DNA of 64,000 nucleotides from Oxalobacter aliiformigenes (GCF_027116575.1 NZ_CP098252.1:62001-126000), one strand, 5' to 3'; positions 9,620 to 18,526 are shown, counted from the first letter of the stretch. Numbers and translations: made by a program. Notes: generated from the sequence alone by a model not told the origin.

Positions 9620-10561
9620 ATGTCGACCACAAAAACTCTTACCATACAGCGTCTATATGCCAGTAACAGGGATATCCTGAAACTGACGTGGTTTGCAGGA
9701 CTGGATGGTGGCCACCGACAGGTATCGAGCGGAAGCGGTTCCGCCGCCGACCAGGTTGGCCATCTGAATCTGATACATCCCATGCGTATTCAGGTATTCG
9801 GCAGGCAGGAAATTGATTATTATGACAGACTGTCGCCTGAATCCCGTGCCTACCTCGTACACGAAATCGCCGACTGCAATCCGCCTGCCCTGATTATTGC
9901 CAGAAGTCTGGACGTTCCCCCTGATATCCATGCGATCTGCAACGAAAACAATATCCCGTTGTTCACTACGCCGCTGACCGCTGCCGAGGTCATCGATTAC
10001 TTGCGCGTCTACTTGTCGAAACAGCTTGCCATGCGCGTTATCATGCACGGCGTATTCATGGACGTCCTGGGAGTCGGGGTACTGATTACCGGCGACTCGG
10101 GACTGGGAAAAAGTGAATTGGGACTTGAACTGATTACACGCAATCACGGTCTTGTCGCAGACGATGCCGTTGAATTTTCGCGGATAGCGCCCAATGTCGT
10201 GGAAGGACGTGCGCCCAAACTTCTGCAAAATCTGCTGGAAGTACGGGGACTGGGACTGCTTGATATCCGGGCCATCTTCGGAGAAACAGCCGTTCGCAGG
10301 AAAATGCAGCTCAAACTGATTGTTCACCTTACACGCAGCCGCTCGGGAGACGACAATATTGAACGCTTGCCCATCCATTCGCCAACCCAGGAAATTCTTG
10401 GCCTGCCGATCCGAAAAACGGTCATCCCTGTTGCTGCCGGAAGAAATATAGCGGTTCTGCTGGAAGCCGCGGTCAGAAACACCATTATGCAACTGCGCGG
10501 ATTCAATACCATGGAAGAATTCATGGAAAGACAGCGCAAGGCCATGACCAGCGATGAGTGA
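9620..10561 (+). CDS. hprK: HPr kinase/phosphorylase
   Basis: A 313-residue bifunctional kinase/phosphorylase that modifies a serine of HPr-type phosphocarriers. The Walker A motif GDSGLGKS is at residues 158-165, preceded by the conserved MHGVFMDVLGVGVLITG. The family signature LEVRGLGLLDIR follows about 50 residues later. Betaproteobacteria usually keep hprK beside ptsN and rapZ even when no sugar PTS exists, which suggests a regulatory circuit. The gap to rapZ is 87 bases. Confidence 0.94.
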   Translation: MSTTKTLTIQRLYASNRDILKLTWFAGLDGGHRQVSSGSGSAADQVGHLNLIHPMRIQVFGRQEIDYYDRLSPESRAYLVHEIADCNPPALIIARSLDVPPDIHAICNENNIPLFTTPLTAAEVIDYLRVYLSKQLAMRVIMHGVFMDVLGVGVLITGDSGLGKSELGLELITRNHGLVADDAVEFSRIAPNVVEGRAPKLLQNLLEVRGLGLLDIRAIFGETAVRRKMQLKLIVHLTRSRSGDDNIERLPIHSPTQEILGLPIRKTVIPVAAGRNIAVLLEAAVRNTIMQLRGFNTMEEFMERQRKAMTSDE

Positions 10562-10648
10562 AAAAGACATCGATCTGTCAAAAGGAGTCACACTGACGTC
10601 ATACAGTTATGATAATCTGGCGAGGTATCGTTTTCTAATTAATTTCGC

Positions 10649-11518
10649 GTGAAGATAATACTTATTACCGGCATTTCCGGATCGGGAAAATCAGTCGCGT
10701 TGAACGCGCTTGAAGATGCAGGTTATTTTTGTGTCGATAACCTGCCCCCGGCGTTGCTTCCCAATCTTGTCGCCACGCGTCTTGAAGAAAATTCGGACAA
10801 ACTGGCAGTAGCTGTCGATTCGAGAAGCGCGGGCTCGCTTGACGAGCTGCCCAAGAGCATCCGGATATTGAACGAAAAAGGACATGAAGTCCGTGTCCTT
10901 TTTCTGACATCAGACACTCATTCCCTGATTACCCGATTTTCGGAAACGCGGCGCAGCCATCCGCTCTCCCACCACCACCTGAAAAATGCGTCGCCGGCCG
11001 ACAATCGTACCCTGATCGAGGCGATCCGGGAAGAAAGGGCGTTAATGGCCGATATCCAGATGATGGGACACGTGATCGATACATCCAATTCCAGTGCCAA
11101 CGAATTGCGCAATCGTGTCAAGGAACTGGTCGAAATTGACCAGTCACCCCTGACACTGCTTTTCGAATCTTTCGGTTTCAAATTCGGTGTACCTCTGGAC
11201 GCCGATATCATTTTCGATGTCCGCTGTCTCCCCAACCCTTACTACGACACCAGACTCAGACCGTTAACGGGAAAAGATGCCGCTATTCGCGAATTTATGG
11301 AAGCGCAACCGGAAGCTGAAGAATTACTCACCGACATCAGACAATTCATTGAAAAATGGCTGCCCTCCTTCCGCAAGGACAATCGTAGTTATCTGACTGT
11401 TGCCCTTGGCTGCACGGGAGGTCAACACCGTTCTGTTTACATGGTCGAGCGGCTCGCGGATCATTTCCGCCAATTCGAGCAGGTCATCACCCGGCATCGG
11501 GAGTTGAAACCGGACTGA
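10649..11518 (+). CDS. rapZ: RNase adapter protein RapZ
   Basis: A 289-residue P-loop protein of the RapZ/YvcJ family. It starts at GTG 10649, giving MKIILITGISGSGKS with a Walker A at residues 8-15. In Escherichia coli RapZ delivers the GlmZ small RNA to RNase E and senses glucosamine-6-phosphate; whether this species has such an RNA is unknown. The C-terminal region contains the conserved GCTGGQHRSVYMVE. Its last 32 bases overlap the 3' end of convergent mutY. Confidence 0.93.
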   Translation: MKIILITGISGSGKSVALNALEDAGYFCVDNLPPALLPNLVATRLEENSDKLAVAVDSRSAGSLDELPKSIRILNEKGHEVRVLFLTSDTHSLITRFSETRRSHPLSHHHLKNASPADNRTLIEAIREERALMADIQMMGHVIDTSNSSANELRNRVKELVEIDQSPLTLLFESFGFKFGVPLDADIIFDVRCLPNPYYDTRLRPLTGKDAAIREFMEAQPEAEELLTDIRQFIEKWLPSFRKDNRSYLTVALGCTGGQHRSVYMVERLADHFRQFEQVITRHRELKPD

Positions 11519-12650
11519 CGGCTGGTGATTCCGACAGTTTCAGACGCTGTTGCCTTAAAGAGGTGCTCAACAATTTACGTACCGGCGCCGGCACCGGCGC
11601 ATCGTCCAGTTTTTCAATGTCGTACCACAGACAGGCATGCTCCGCTACCCTCTGATTCTGTCTGGACAATTCAATGACACAAGGCGTGATGAGAAGACGG
11701 AAATGCGAAAAAATGTGAACGAACGGATCAAGATATTCCATGGAAACGACATCGCCGAACGATGAGGCCATAAACTTCAGTTCATCCAGCACAGCGGCAG
11801 AACTTGCGGACTCGTTATCCGCAGGCCATTCCTTCTCGGGCAATGAATACAAGCCTCCCCATATTCCGGACTCAGGTCTTTTTTCAAACAACACTTGTCC
11901 ATTGGATTGGAGAACCAGCATGATCACTTTTTTTTCCGGCACCGCTTTCTTCACCTTCCTGACAGGCAATTCAGCAATCCTGTTTTCAGACAACGCCACA
12001 CAATTTCCCGTAAACGGACACCGCACGCAATCCGGCTTGCTCCTGACACAAACCGTCGCCCCCAGATCCATCAATCCCTGGGTATACGCTTCCAGATCCG
12101 TCTCGGGCAATAATTCGTAAGCCAGTTTCCACAAGCGTTTTTTACCTTCTTTTCCTTCCGGGGAATCCGTTATACCAAAGACACGCGAGAAAACCCGGAC
12201 GACATTGCCATCCAGTATCGCAGCCCTGACACCGGACGAAAACACAGCGATCGCCGCCGCCGTGGACTTTCCGATTCCGGGCAATTTTTCCAGAACCGCC
12301 GGATCAGCAGGAAACTCGCCGCCATATTCACGGACGACAATCTGGGCGCATTTATGAAGATTCCTCGCTCTGGAATAATATCCGAGACCGCTCCAGTACT
12401 TCATGACCTCAACAAGCGGACAAACCGCCAGGGTGAAAACATCCGGAAAAGACTCCAGAAAACGCAAATAATATGGAATGACCGTTGCGACCTGTGTCTG
12501 TTGCAACATTATCTCGGACAGCCAGATCCTGTAAGCATCCCGCGTATTCTGCCAGGGGAGCGAATGACGCCCATGCCTTTTTTGCCACGCAACCAGTGTT
12601 TCGGCAAAAGAAGTATCAGAACAATTTAATCGTTTCACGAATGATTTCAC
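11487..12650 (-). CDS. mutY: Adenine DNA glycosylase MutY
   Basis: A 387-residue glycosylase that removes adenine opposite 8-oxoguanine. The catalytic glutamate is Glu46 in LSEIMLQQTQ; the helix-hairpin-helix LPGIGKSTA precedes Asp147 in ILDGNVVRV. The iron-sulfur cysteines are Cys201, Cys208, Cys211 and Cys217, spaced C-x6-C-x2-C-x5-C. The C-terminal half is the NUDIX-like 8-oxoG recognition domain. Convergent overlap with rapZ means the two 3' ends share 32 bases. Confidence 0.96.
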   Translation of the reverse strand: MKSFVKRLNCSDTSFAETLVAWQKRHGRHSLPWQNTRDAYRIWLSEIMLQQTQVATVIPYYLRFLESFPDVFTLAVCPLVEVMKYWSGLGYYSRARNLHKCAQIVVREYGGEFPADPAVLEKLPGIGKSTAAAIAVFSSGVRAAILDGNVVRVFSRVFGITDSPEGKEGKKRLWKLAYELLPETDLEAYTQGLMDLGATVCVRSKPDCVRCPFTGNCVALSENRIAELPVRKVKKAVPEKKVIMLVLQSNGQVLFEKRPESGIWGGLYSLPEKEWPADNESASSAAVLDELKFMASSFGDVVSMEYLDPFVHIFSHFRLLITPCVIELSRQNQRVAEHACLWYDIEKLDDAPVPAPVRKLLSTSLRQQRLKLSESPAVSPVSTPDAG

Positions 12651-12800
12651 TTGAAAACAGGTAGATCCATCAACAAAAATACAATAAAAACGAATTCCTT
12701 ACATAATTTAACAATCCGGATCATTTGTTGATATAGAATGCTCCGGGCAATTCGATCCCGCATCTCCTGCAGAATATTTCTCCCTGTTTTCGGAAACTAC

Positions 12801-13433
12801 ATGAAAAAAACATTTCATCCCTACAAAATCGGCATGTTTGCCGTTTTCCTTTTCTCCATCATGCTGTCAGGCTGCTCAAGTTTCCAGTCCATGGAAAAGC
12901 TGAATATCTTTTCAAGTGACACGCCAAGAAGCTGCAGTGAAAAAGCCGGAGTCAAAGGCCGTTTTTCCATCCACTATCAGGCCGACGGCAAGGAAGAATC
13001 ATTACATGGCGGTTTCGACTGGAAACAGGCACCGGATTATACCGTCATTACACTGCTTTCGCCGCTTGGCCAGTCCATGGCAAAAATTGAAATCACCCCG
13101 CAACTGACCACTTTCATCGCTCCCAACAAAGCGCCCCGAAGCGCTGCAAATGCAGAAGAGCTGATCAAATCGGAACTGGGATGGACCCTTCCCGTAACCG
13201 GACTGAAAGACTGGTTACAGGGTTGCGCGACCGATATGCAAGGAAAACCTTTCATTGCTTCCCCTGAATCGAAACAGGTCATCACCCGAGACGGATGGCA
13301 AATCGATTACATCACCTGGATTGAAGGTCCGGTCATGCCTCTGCCCAAACGCATAAACCTGACCAAGGGCAGTAGCGATTCCAGAGATGTCGATATCAAT
13401 CTCAAGCTGGTTATAGATGAATGGCACTTCTAG
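12801..13433 (+). CDS. lolB: Outer-membrane lipoprotein insertion protein LolB
   Basis: A 210-residue lipoprotein with a signal peptide and the lipobox LSGC, cysteine at residue 25. LolB receives lipoproteins from LolA and inserts them into the outer membrane. The start at 12801 (MKKTFHPYKIG) is chosen because the in-frame extension from 12738 adds a non-signal leader. Sequence conservation in this family is low; the call rests on the lipobox, the size, the FDWKQAPDYTVITLLSPLGQ segment and the position directly before ispE, with which it overlaps by 13 bases. Confidence 0.88.
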   Translation: MKKTFHPYKIGMFAVFLFSIMLSGCSSFQSMEKLNIFSSDTPRSCSEKAGVKGRFSIHYQADGKEESLHGGFDWKQAPDYTVITLLSPLGQSMAKIEITPQLTTFIAPNKAPRSAANAEELIKSELGWTLPVTGLKDWLQGCATDMQGKPFIASPESKQVITRDGWQIDYITWIEGPVMPLPKRINLTKGSSDSRDVDINLKLVIDEWHF

Positions 13434-14329
13434 ATAAAACAAGACCCGCGTCACTGCGCAATTGTCCTGCTCCGGCCAAACTGAACCTCTTTCTTCATGT
13501 GATCGGCCGACGCCCGGATGGTTATCACCTTCTTGAAACGGTTTTCCAACTGACTGACTTTTGCGACTATCTGCATTTTACTTGTCGTGACGATGGACAA
13601 ATCAGACGAATCACCCGGAATGGGCAAATCAATGAAGAAGACGACTTGATCATTCGTGCGGCAAACCTCCTTCGGGAAAATGCTCTCGGACAAAAAGGAA
13701 AGCATGTTCCCGGAATCGATATTGAAATTGAAAAAAATCTCCCTGTGGGCGGAGGTCTCGGGGGCGGTTCTTCCGATGCCGCCACAACACTGATGGCTCT
13801 CAATTACTTGTGGAATTGCCGGTTCGACACACAGGAGCTGATCGAAATGGGTATCCGGCTAGGCGCCGACGTTCCCTTTTTTTTGTTGGGCGAGAATGCT
13901 TTTGCCGAAGGTATCGGAGAAAAGCTGACTCCGATAAAAACGCCAGGCGGGTGGTTTGTTGTGATAAAACCACCTGTTTCCGTTCCTACGGCGCTTATCT
14001 TCCGTTCAAATGAATTGACAAGAAATACAGAACCCATCAAAATGACGGACTTTCCCGGTTTCTATGAAAGATTGGATCATTTCGGAAGAAATGACTTGCA
14101 GGGTGTTGCGACCAGACTTTTTCCTGAAATCGGCAGTGCAATCAACGAACTGGAGAAGTTCGGAAATGCCAGAATGACAGGATCGGGAGCGTGCGTTTTT
14201 TCGCGTTTTTCCAGCAAAACGCAGGCAGAAGAGGTAGCGGCCAGACTTTCCGTAAAATGGGAAACCAGAGTCGTTCAGGGATTGCAGAATCATCCGCTGA
14301 AGTATCTTCTTGATAACAAAGGCGAATGA
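13421..14329 (+). CDS. ispE: 4-diphosphocytidyl-2-C-methyl-D-erythritol kinase
   Basis: A 302-residue GHMP-family kinase of the methylerythritol phosphate isoprenoid pathway. The N-terminal PAPAKLNLFLHVIGRRPDGYH and the glycine-rich ATP loop LPVGGGLGGGSSDAA are diagnostic. The third GHMP motif is near NARMTGSGACVF. It overlaps lolB, so the two are probably translated together. The tRNA-Gln gene begins 47 bases after its stop. Confidence 0.96.
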   Translation: MALLDKTRPASLRNCPAPAKLNLFLHVIGRRPDGYHLLETVFQLTDFCDYLHFTCRDDGQIRRITRNGQINEEDDLIIRAANLLRENALGQKGKHVPGIDIEIEKNLPVGGGLGGGSSDAATTLMALNYLWNCRFDTQELIEMGIRLGADVPFFLLGENAFAEGIGEKLTPIKTPGGWFVVIKPPVSVPTALIFRSNELTRNTEPIKMTDFPGFYERLDHFGRNDLQGVATRLFPEIGSAINELEKFGNARMTGSGACVFSRFSSKTQAEEVAARLSVKWETRVVQGLQNHPLKYLLDNKGE

Positions 14330-14352
14330 TAGGGTTTTTCAGGATGCTCGGT

Positions 14353-14358
14353 TATAAT
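14353..14358 (+). promoter_or_regulatory. -10 element of the first tRNA-Gln/prs unit
   Basis: TATAAT inside GGTTATAATA, 18 bases before the tRNA. The same string is present at the same offset before the second tRNA-Gln, so the promoter core was duplicated too. No convincing -35 hexamer is seen. Confidence 0.55.
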
Positions 14359-14376
14359 ACCGGCATGAAATGCAGC

Positions 14377-14453
14377 AGGGGAATCGCCAAGCTGGTTAAG
14401 GCACAGGATTTTGATTCCTGCATGCGAAGGTTCGAATCCTTCTTCCCCTGCCA
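14377..14453 (+). tRNA. tRNA-Gln, anticodon TTG
   Basis: A 77-base tRNA with encoded CCA. The acceptor stem AGGGGAA pairs with TTCCCCT, the discriminator is G, and the T arm is GAAGG-TTCGAAT-CCTTC. The anticodon loop TTTTGAT (14409-14415) gives anticodon TTG at 14411-14413 on the stem CAGGA/TCCTG. It reads CAA, and by wobble CAG. It heads a transcription unit continuing into prs. Confidence 0.96.
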
Positions 14454-15489
14454 CCCACTTCGCAGCGCCCGCCGCCAGGCGTGCTTACAATGAAATATTG
14501 TCGGCAAGTGACACAACGGGATTCGTTAGACGTTATGTGACTTTTAACCCAGTAACGAGATCGTCGCAGGAAATTCATGTCCGACAGCAATTTAATGATT
14601 TTCACTGGCAATGCCAATCCGGCATTGGCCGCCAAGGTAGCCAGCAAACTCGGTATCCCTCTCGGCAAGGCTTTCGTTTCCAAATTCTCCGATGGTGAAA
14701 CCACTGTCGAAATCAATGAAAATGTCCGCGGCAAGGATGTTTTCGTCATTCAGTCCACTTGCGCTCCCACCAATGACAACCTGATGGAAATCATCCTGAT
14801 GGTCGATGCATTGAAGCGCGCTTCCGCTGAACGCATTACCACCTGTATCCCTTATTTCGGTTACGCCCGTCAGGATCGTCGTCCACGTTCCACCCGTGTC
14901 GCCATTTCCGCACGCGTTATCGCCAATATCCTCGAGGGCATCGGCGTCGACCGCGTCCTGATCATGGATGTCCATGCCGATCAGATTCAGGGCTTTTTCG
15001 ATATCCCTGTCGACAATATTTATGCTTCTCCCATCCTTCTGAAGGATCTCCAGAAGAAAAACTACAAGGATCTTCTGGTCGTCTCCCCCGATATCGGAGG
15101 GGTCGTCCGTGCCAGAGCACTGGCAAAATGTCTCGAGTGTGACCTGTCGATCATCGACAAGCGCCGTCCACGGCCGAACGAATCCGAGGTCATGAACATC
15201 ATCGGCAATGTGGAGGGCAGAAACTGTGTGATCATGGATGACATGGTCGATACCGCCGGTACGCTGACGCAGGCGGCCGAGGCACTGAAAGAAAGAGGAG
15301 CCAAGATGGTCGTTGCCTATTGCACCCATCCGGTCCTTTCCGGTCCGGCCGTCAAGAGAATTACCGCTTCTTCGCTGGATGAACTGGTTGTGACCGATAC
15401 CATTCCTTTATCCGATGCGGCAAGACAATGTCCGAAAATCCGTCAGCTTTCCTGTGCCGAACTGCTGGCCGAAACACTCAAACGGATCA
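14377..15489 (+). repeat. Tandem duplicate unit, copy 1 (tRNA-Gln plus prs)
   Basis: This copy matches 16358-17470 at a constant offset of 1981 bases. The tRNAs differ at five positions. From 14454 to 15489, leader plus most of prs, I find by eye eight differences: seven packed into 15126-15140 and one at 15374. Identity ends at 15490, where the prs tails diverge. rplY lies between the copies. Confidence 0.93.
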
Positions 15490-15539
15490 GTACAGGCAAT
15501 TCCGTCATGTCTTTATTCAATGAGGCATACCCTCTCTGA
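14577..15539 (+). CDS. prs: Ribose-phosphate pyrophosphokinase, copy 1
   Basis: A 320-residue PRPP synthetase making phosphoribosyl pyrophosphate from ribose-5-phosphate and ATP for nucleotide, histidine, tryptophan and NAD synthesis. Visible motifs are the [20 protein letters not shown] segment, the ATP loop [15 protein letters not shown], and the PRPP-binding loop [13 protein letters not shown]. It differs from the second copy in a short patch (AKCLECD here, AEHLHCD there) and in its last residues (FNEAYPL). The leader between the tRNA and this gene is also shared. Both copies appear intact. The patch in this copy departs further from what I recall as the usual family sequence (ALAKxLHCD). 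Confidence 0.96.
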   Translation: MSDSNLMIFTGNANPALAAKVASKLGIPLGKAFVSKFSDGETTVEINENVRGKDVFVIQSTCAPTNDNLMEIILMVDALKRASAERITTCIPYFGYARQDRRPRSTRVAISARVIANILEGIGVDRVLIMDVHADQIQGFFDIPVDNIYASPILLKDLQKKNYKDLLVVSPDIGGVVRARALAKCLECDLSIIDKRRPRPNESEVMNIIGNVEGRNCVIMDDMVDTAGTLTQAAEALKERGAKMVVAYCTHPVLSGPAVKRITASSLDELVVTDTIPLSDAARQCPKIRQLSCAELLAETLKRISTGNSVMSLFNEAYPL

Positions 15540-15565
15540 TTGTCTGGCAAAACGTATTCAAGCGA

Positions 15566-15590
15566 AGCCTCTGGTCGCGGAGGCTTTTTT
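15566..15590 (+). terminator. Rho-independent terminator after prs copy 1
   Basis: AGCCTC (15566-15571) pairs with GAGGCT (15580-15585), followed by a T-run to 15590. It separates the first prs from rplY, 42 bases before the rplY start, though read-through is possible. Confidence 0.7.
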
Positions 15591-15631
15591 CAACAAAAGG
15601 TCAGGGACCTTACTTTTACTGGAGTATTTAA

Positions 15632-16249
15632 ATGAAAGTTGTAGCATACACAAGAGCAGAGATAGGGACCGGAGCGAGCCGCCGCCTGCGTGCTGCTGGT
15701 ATGGCACCGGGAATCGTTTACGGTGGCAACAGCGAACCTGTCAACATCAAACTGGATCACAATGCCCTTTTCTACGCCCTGAAAAGAGAAGCATTCCATT
15801 CCTCCATTCTCGATCTGGAAATCGACGGCAAGGAAGAAAAGGTTCTGCTGCGCGACTTTCAGGTTCACGCATACAAACCGGTTGTCCTGCATGTGGATTT
15901 CCAGCGCGTTGACGCCAACCAGAAAATCACTGTCAAGGTTCCGCTTCACTTCATCAATGAAGAAACTTCTCCGGCAGCCAAGACAGGTATCGTTCATCAT
16001 GCAACGACCGAACTGGAAATTTCATGCCTTCCTGCCCACCTGCCTTCCTTCATCGAAGTCGATCTGGCCAATCTGGATGTCGGACAAGCTATTCACCTTG
16101 CCGATCTGAAACTTCCGGAAGGTGTATCTGCAACATCGCATGACGAATCCCAGCCAATCGTTACGGCTACCGTCGCCAATGTCGCGGAATCCGAAGAAGA
16201 AGTATCCGAAGAGGCCGCTCCGGCAGCAGATGCTGAAACAAAAGAGTAA
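15632..16249 (+). CDS. rplY: 50S ribosomal protein L25/general stress protein Ctc
   Basis: A 205-residue protein of the long Ctc type: an N-terminal 5S rRNA-binding L25 domain and a C-terminal TL5-like domain. The N-terminal region contains [17 protein letters not shown], and the acidic tail ([19 protein letters not shown]) is usual for the long form. In relatives it directly follows prs and precedes pth. Here a second tRNA-Gln/prs unit is inserted between rplY and pth. Confidence 0.95.
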   Translation: MKVVAYTRAEIGTGASRRLRAAGMAPGIVYGGNSEPVNIKLDHNALFYALKREAFHSSILDLEIDGKEEKVLLRDFQVHAYKPVVLHVDFQRVDANQKITVKVPLHFINEETSPAAKTGIVHHATTELEISCLPAHLPSFIEVDLANLDVGQAIHLADLKLPEGVSATSHDESQPIVTATVANVAESEEEVSEEAAPAADAETKE

Positions 16250-16264
16250 TTTTTGCAACACAAA

Positions 16265-16297
16265 AGAGCCTGTCATCGCTGACAGGCTCTTTTTTTA
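16265..16297 (+). terminator. Rho-independent terminator after rplY
   Basis: AGAGCCTGTCA pairs with TGACAGGCTCT around the loop TCGC and is followed by seven Ts. It is a strong hairpin 16 bases past the rplY stop and isolates the second tRNA-Gln/prs unit, which has its own -10 element. Confidence 0.9.
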
Positions 16298-16332
16298 TTG
16301 AATTGCGATACCAAGCGCCTGAATTTTTCGGT

Positions 16333-16338
16333 TATAAT
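16333..16338 (+). promoter_or_regulatory. -10 element of the second tRNA-Gln/prs unit
   Basis: TATAAT inside GGTTATAATA, at the same distance from the tRNA as in copy 1. The sequence further upstream differs from copy 1, so the duplicated block begins close to this element. Confidence 0.55.
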
Positions 16339-16357
16339 AGCGATCTGAATTTTCAGC

Positions 16358-16434
16358 AGGGGAATCGCCAAGCTGGTTAAGGCACCGGATTCTGATTCCG
16401 GCATTCGAGGGTTCGAATCCTTCTTCCCCTGCCA
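16358..16434 (+). tRNA. tRNA-Gln, anticodon CTG
   Basis: A 77-base tRNA with encoded CCA, the same acceptor stem as the first copy, and an anticodon loop TTCTGAT giving CTG. Relative to copy 1 the anticodon base 34 changed T to C. One anticodon-stem pair changed on both sides (A-T to C-G), one variable-loop base changed, and one T-stem base changed A to G, leaving a G-T pair. The compensatory pair suggests a working gene. It reads CAG only. Confidence 0.95.
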
Positions 16435-17470
16435 CCCACTTCGCAGCGCCCGCCGCCAGGCGTGCTTACAATGAAATATTGTCGGCAAGTGACACAACGG
16501 GATTCGTTAGACGTTATGTGACTTTTAACCCAGTAACGAGATCGTCGCAGGAAATTCATGTCCGACAGCAATTTAATGATTTTCACTGGCAATGCCAATC
16601 CGGCATTGGCCGCCAAGGTAGCCAGCAAACTCGGTATCCCTCTCGGCAAGGCTTTCGTTTCCAAATTCTCCGATGGTGAAACCACTGTCGAAATCAATGA
16701 AAATGTCCGCGGCAAGGATGTTTTCGTCATTCAGTCCACTTGCGCTCCCACCAATGACAACCTGATGGAAATCATCCTGATGGTCGATGCATTGAAGCGC
16801 GCTTCCGCTGAACGCATTACCACCTGTATCCCTTATTTCGGTTACGCCCGTCAGGATCGTCGTCCACGTTCCACCCGTGTCGCCATTTCCGCACGCGTTA
16901 TCGCCAATATCCTCGAGGGCATCGGCGTCGACCGCGTCCTGATCATGGATGTCCATGCCGATCAGATTCAGGGCTTTTTCGATATCCCTGTCGACAATAT
17001 TTATGCTTCTCCCATCCTTCTGAAGGATCTCCAGAAGAAAAACTACAAGGATCTTCTGGTCGTCTCCCCCGATATCGGAGGGGTCGTCCGTGCCAGAGCA
17101 CTGGCAGAACATCTGCATTGCGACCTGTCGATCATCGACAAGCGCCGTCCACGGCCGAACGAATCCGAGGTCATGAACATCATCGGCAATGTGGAGGGCA
17201 GAAACTGTGTGATCATGGATGACATGGTCGATACCGCCGGTACGCTGACGCAGGCGGCCGAGGCACTGAAAGAAAGAGGAGCCAAGATGGTCGTTGCCTA
17301 TTGCACCCATCCGGTCCTTTCCGGTCCGGCCGTCAAGAGAATTACCGCTTCTTCACTGGATGAACTGGTTGTGACCGATACCATTCCTTTATCCGATGCG
17401 GCAAGACAATGTCCGAAAATCCGTCAGCTTTCCTGTGCCGAACTGCTGGCCGAAACACTCAAACGGATCA
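16358..17470 (+). repeat. Tandem duplicate unit, copy 2 (tRNA-Gln plus prs)
   Basis: Direct repeat of 14377-15489 at offset 1981. The near-perfect identity of leader and prs contrasts with five differences in the 77-base tRNA, suggesting either recent duplication with fast change in the tRNA or older duplication with gene conversion over prs. Confidence 0.93.
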
Positions 17471-17517
17471 ATACCGGTGATTCTGTCATGTCCCTGTTAA
17501 ATGAAATGTATAACTGA
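16558..17517 (+). CDS. prs: Ribose-phosphate pyrophosphokinase, copy 2
   Basis: A 319-residue PRPP synthetase, identical in protein to the first copy except for the patch AEHLHCD and the C-terminal residues LLNEMYN. All catalytic motifs listed for copy 1 are present. It is followed by a terminator and convergent pth. Two full prs genes 2 kb apart are unusual; gene dosage, or different regulation through the separate tRNA-linked promoters, are possible reasons. Nothing in the sequence suggests that either copy has lost activity. Confidence 0.96.
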   Translation: MSDSNLMIFTGNANPALAAKVASKLGIPLGKAFVSKFSDGETTVEINENVRGKDVFVIQSTCAPTNDNLMEIILMVDALKRASAERITTCIPYFGYARQDRRPRSTRVAISARVIANILEGIGVDRVLIMDVHADQIQGFFDIPVDNIYASPILLKDLQKKNYKDLLVVSPDIGGVVRARALAEHLHCDLSIIDKRRPRPNESEVMNIIGNVEGRNCVIMDDMVDTAGTLTQAAEALKERGAKMVVAYCTHPVLSGPAVKRITASSLDELVVTDTIPLSDAARQCPKIRQLSCAELLAETLKRINTGDSVMSLLNEMYN

Positions 17518-17532
17518 CAGCCGGTGTTCAAT

Positions 17533-17560
17533 AAAAAAACCGCCTCATGGTGGTTTTTTT
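17533..17560. terminator. Bidirectional terminator between prs copy 2 and pth
   Basis: AACCGCC and GGTGGTT pair around TCAT, with an A-run on the left and a T-run on the right, so the hairpin can serve both the rightward prs and the leftward pth transcripts. Confidence 0.85.
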
Positions 17561-17569
17561 ATTGATGGA

Positions 17570-18154
17570 TTATTTTTCGACTGTATGCAGTTCTTTCATG
17601 GCTTTATCGAACTGACCGTCACACAGTAGGGGAATGACATGCATTGCGCGTCCGATCGCATCATCTATCCTGTCCTGATCTTCACGCCGGGGACGCTGGA
17701 GCACATAATCGATAACAGGTGATTTCAGATTCTGTGAGCGGGGATGACCAATACCAAGACGCAAACGCCAAAAATTCTGCGTACCCAACGCTGAAGCAAT
17801 ATCTTTCAGACCATTATGCCCGCCTGTGGAACCGGAACGTTTCAGTTTCGCAATACCGGGAGCGATATCCAGCTCATCATGAACGACCAGAATTTCTTCC
17901 GGTGCCATTTTGAAAAAACGGGCCATGGCACCGACTGCCAGACCGGAACGGTTCATGAATGTCTGAGGTTTCATCAGCCAGACATCATGACCGTTTATCC
18001 TTGTTTTCGAGACCAGGGCCGAAAATTTGGCCTCCTTCTGCCAGCGCATATCAGAATTTTCAAGATTGTCGAGAAACCAGAAACCCGCATTATGACGTGT
18101 CTGCTCATATTCGGCACCCGGATTCCCAAGCCCGACGATTAATCGAATACTCAT
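17570..18154 (-). CDS. pth: Peptidyl-tRNA hydrolase
   Basis: A 194-residue hydrolase that releases peptides from peptidyl-tRNA dropped by the ribosome. The N-terminal GLGNPGAEYEQTRHNAGF contains Asn11 and catalytic His21; the middle has KPQTFMNRSG and VVHDELDIAPG, and the substrate-binding GSTGGHNGLKDI follows. The start at 18154 (MSIRLIVGLG) fits the family; an ATG two codons upstream at 18160 is possible. It ends a leftward run rep-slyX-DUF2288-pth. Confidence 0.95.
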   Translation of the reverse strand: MSIRLIVGLGNPGAEYEQTRHNAGFWFLDNLENSDMRWQKEAKFSALVSKTRINGHDVWLMKPQTFMNRSGLAVGAMARFFKMAPEEILVVHDELDIAPGIAKLKRSGSTGGHNGLKDIASALGTQNFWRLRLGIGHPRSQNLKSPVIDYVLQRPRREDQDRIDDAIGRAMHVIPLLCDGQFDKAMKELHTVEK

Positions 18155-18199
18155 GATCATCCATAAAAATTACACCATCAAAGACGGCATTACTCTCTG

Positions 18200-18504
18200 T
18201 CAGCTTCTTCTCTGCTGCACGAGAATCCATGGTTTGACGACAACAGCCCATAGCATGGCATCCGAATCGGACCATATACGTGCCTGATCGTCGGTTACCT
18301 TCTGTATCTCTTTTTTTCCAGCATACCGGAAATAGCCGCCACATCATCGGAAGCCATCCATTGCGCGACCTGAATCATATCGACATTCTCGTCAACCGAA
18401 ATAACCATGCCACCGGCAAAGAAACGCTCCAGTTCTTTCCACGGTATCTGTGCCGTTTCCAGATTGATTTTCGCGTAAAGCAGTTTATCTTGTTCTGTAG
18501 ACAT
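18200..18504 (-). pseudogene. DUF2288-family gene with a frameshift in an A7 tract
   Basis: From ATG 18504 the reading frame gives STEQDKLLYAKINLETA and PWKELERFFAGGMVISVD, the opening of a DUF2288 protein, then hits a stop at 18295 after 69 residues. A shift at the A7 run on the minus strand (T7 at 18311-18317) restores a frame continuing KVTDDQARIWSDSDAMLW and AVVVKPWILVQQRRS to a stop at 18200-18202, about 101 residues in all. One extra A would make the gene whole. It may be a real mutation, slippage-corrected expression or a sequence error. The family's function is unknown. It sits between slyX and pth. Confidence 0.8.
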
Positions 18505-18526
18505 ATATGTTCCGTCGAGATTGTAA

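Noticed and set aside
14592..15329. 245-residue antisense frames present in both prs copies
   Set aside because: They are repeated only because prs is duplicated; prs itself explains the sequence.
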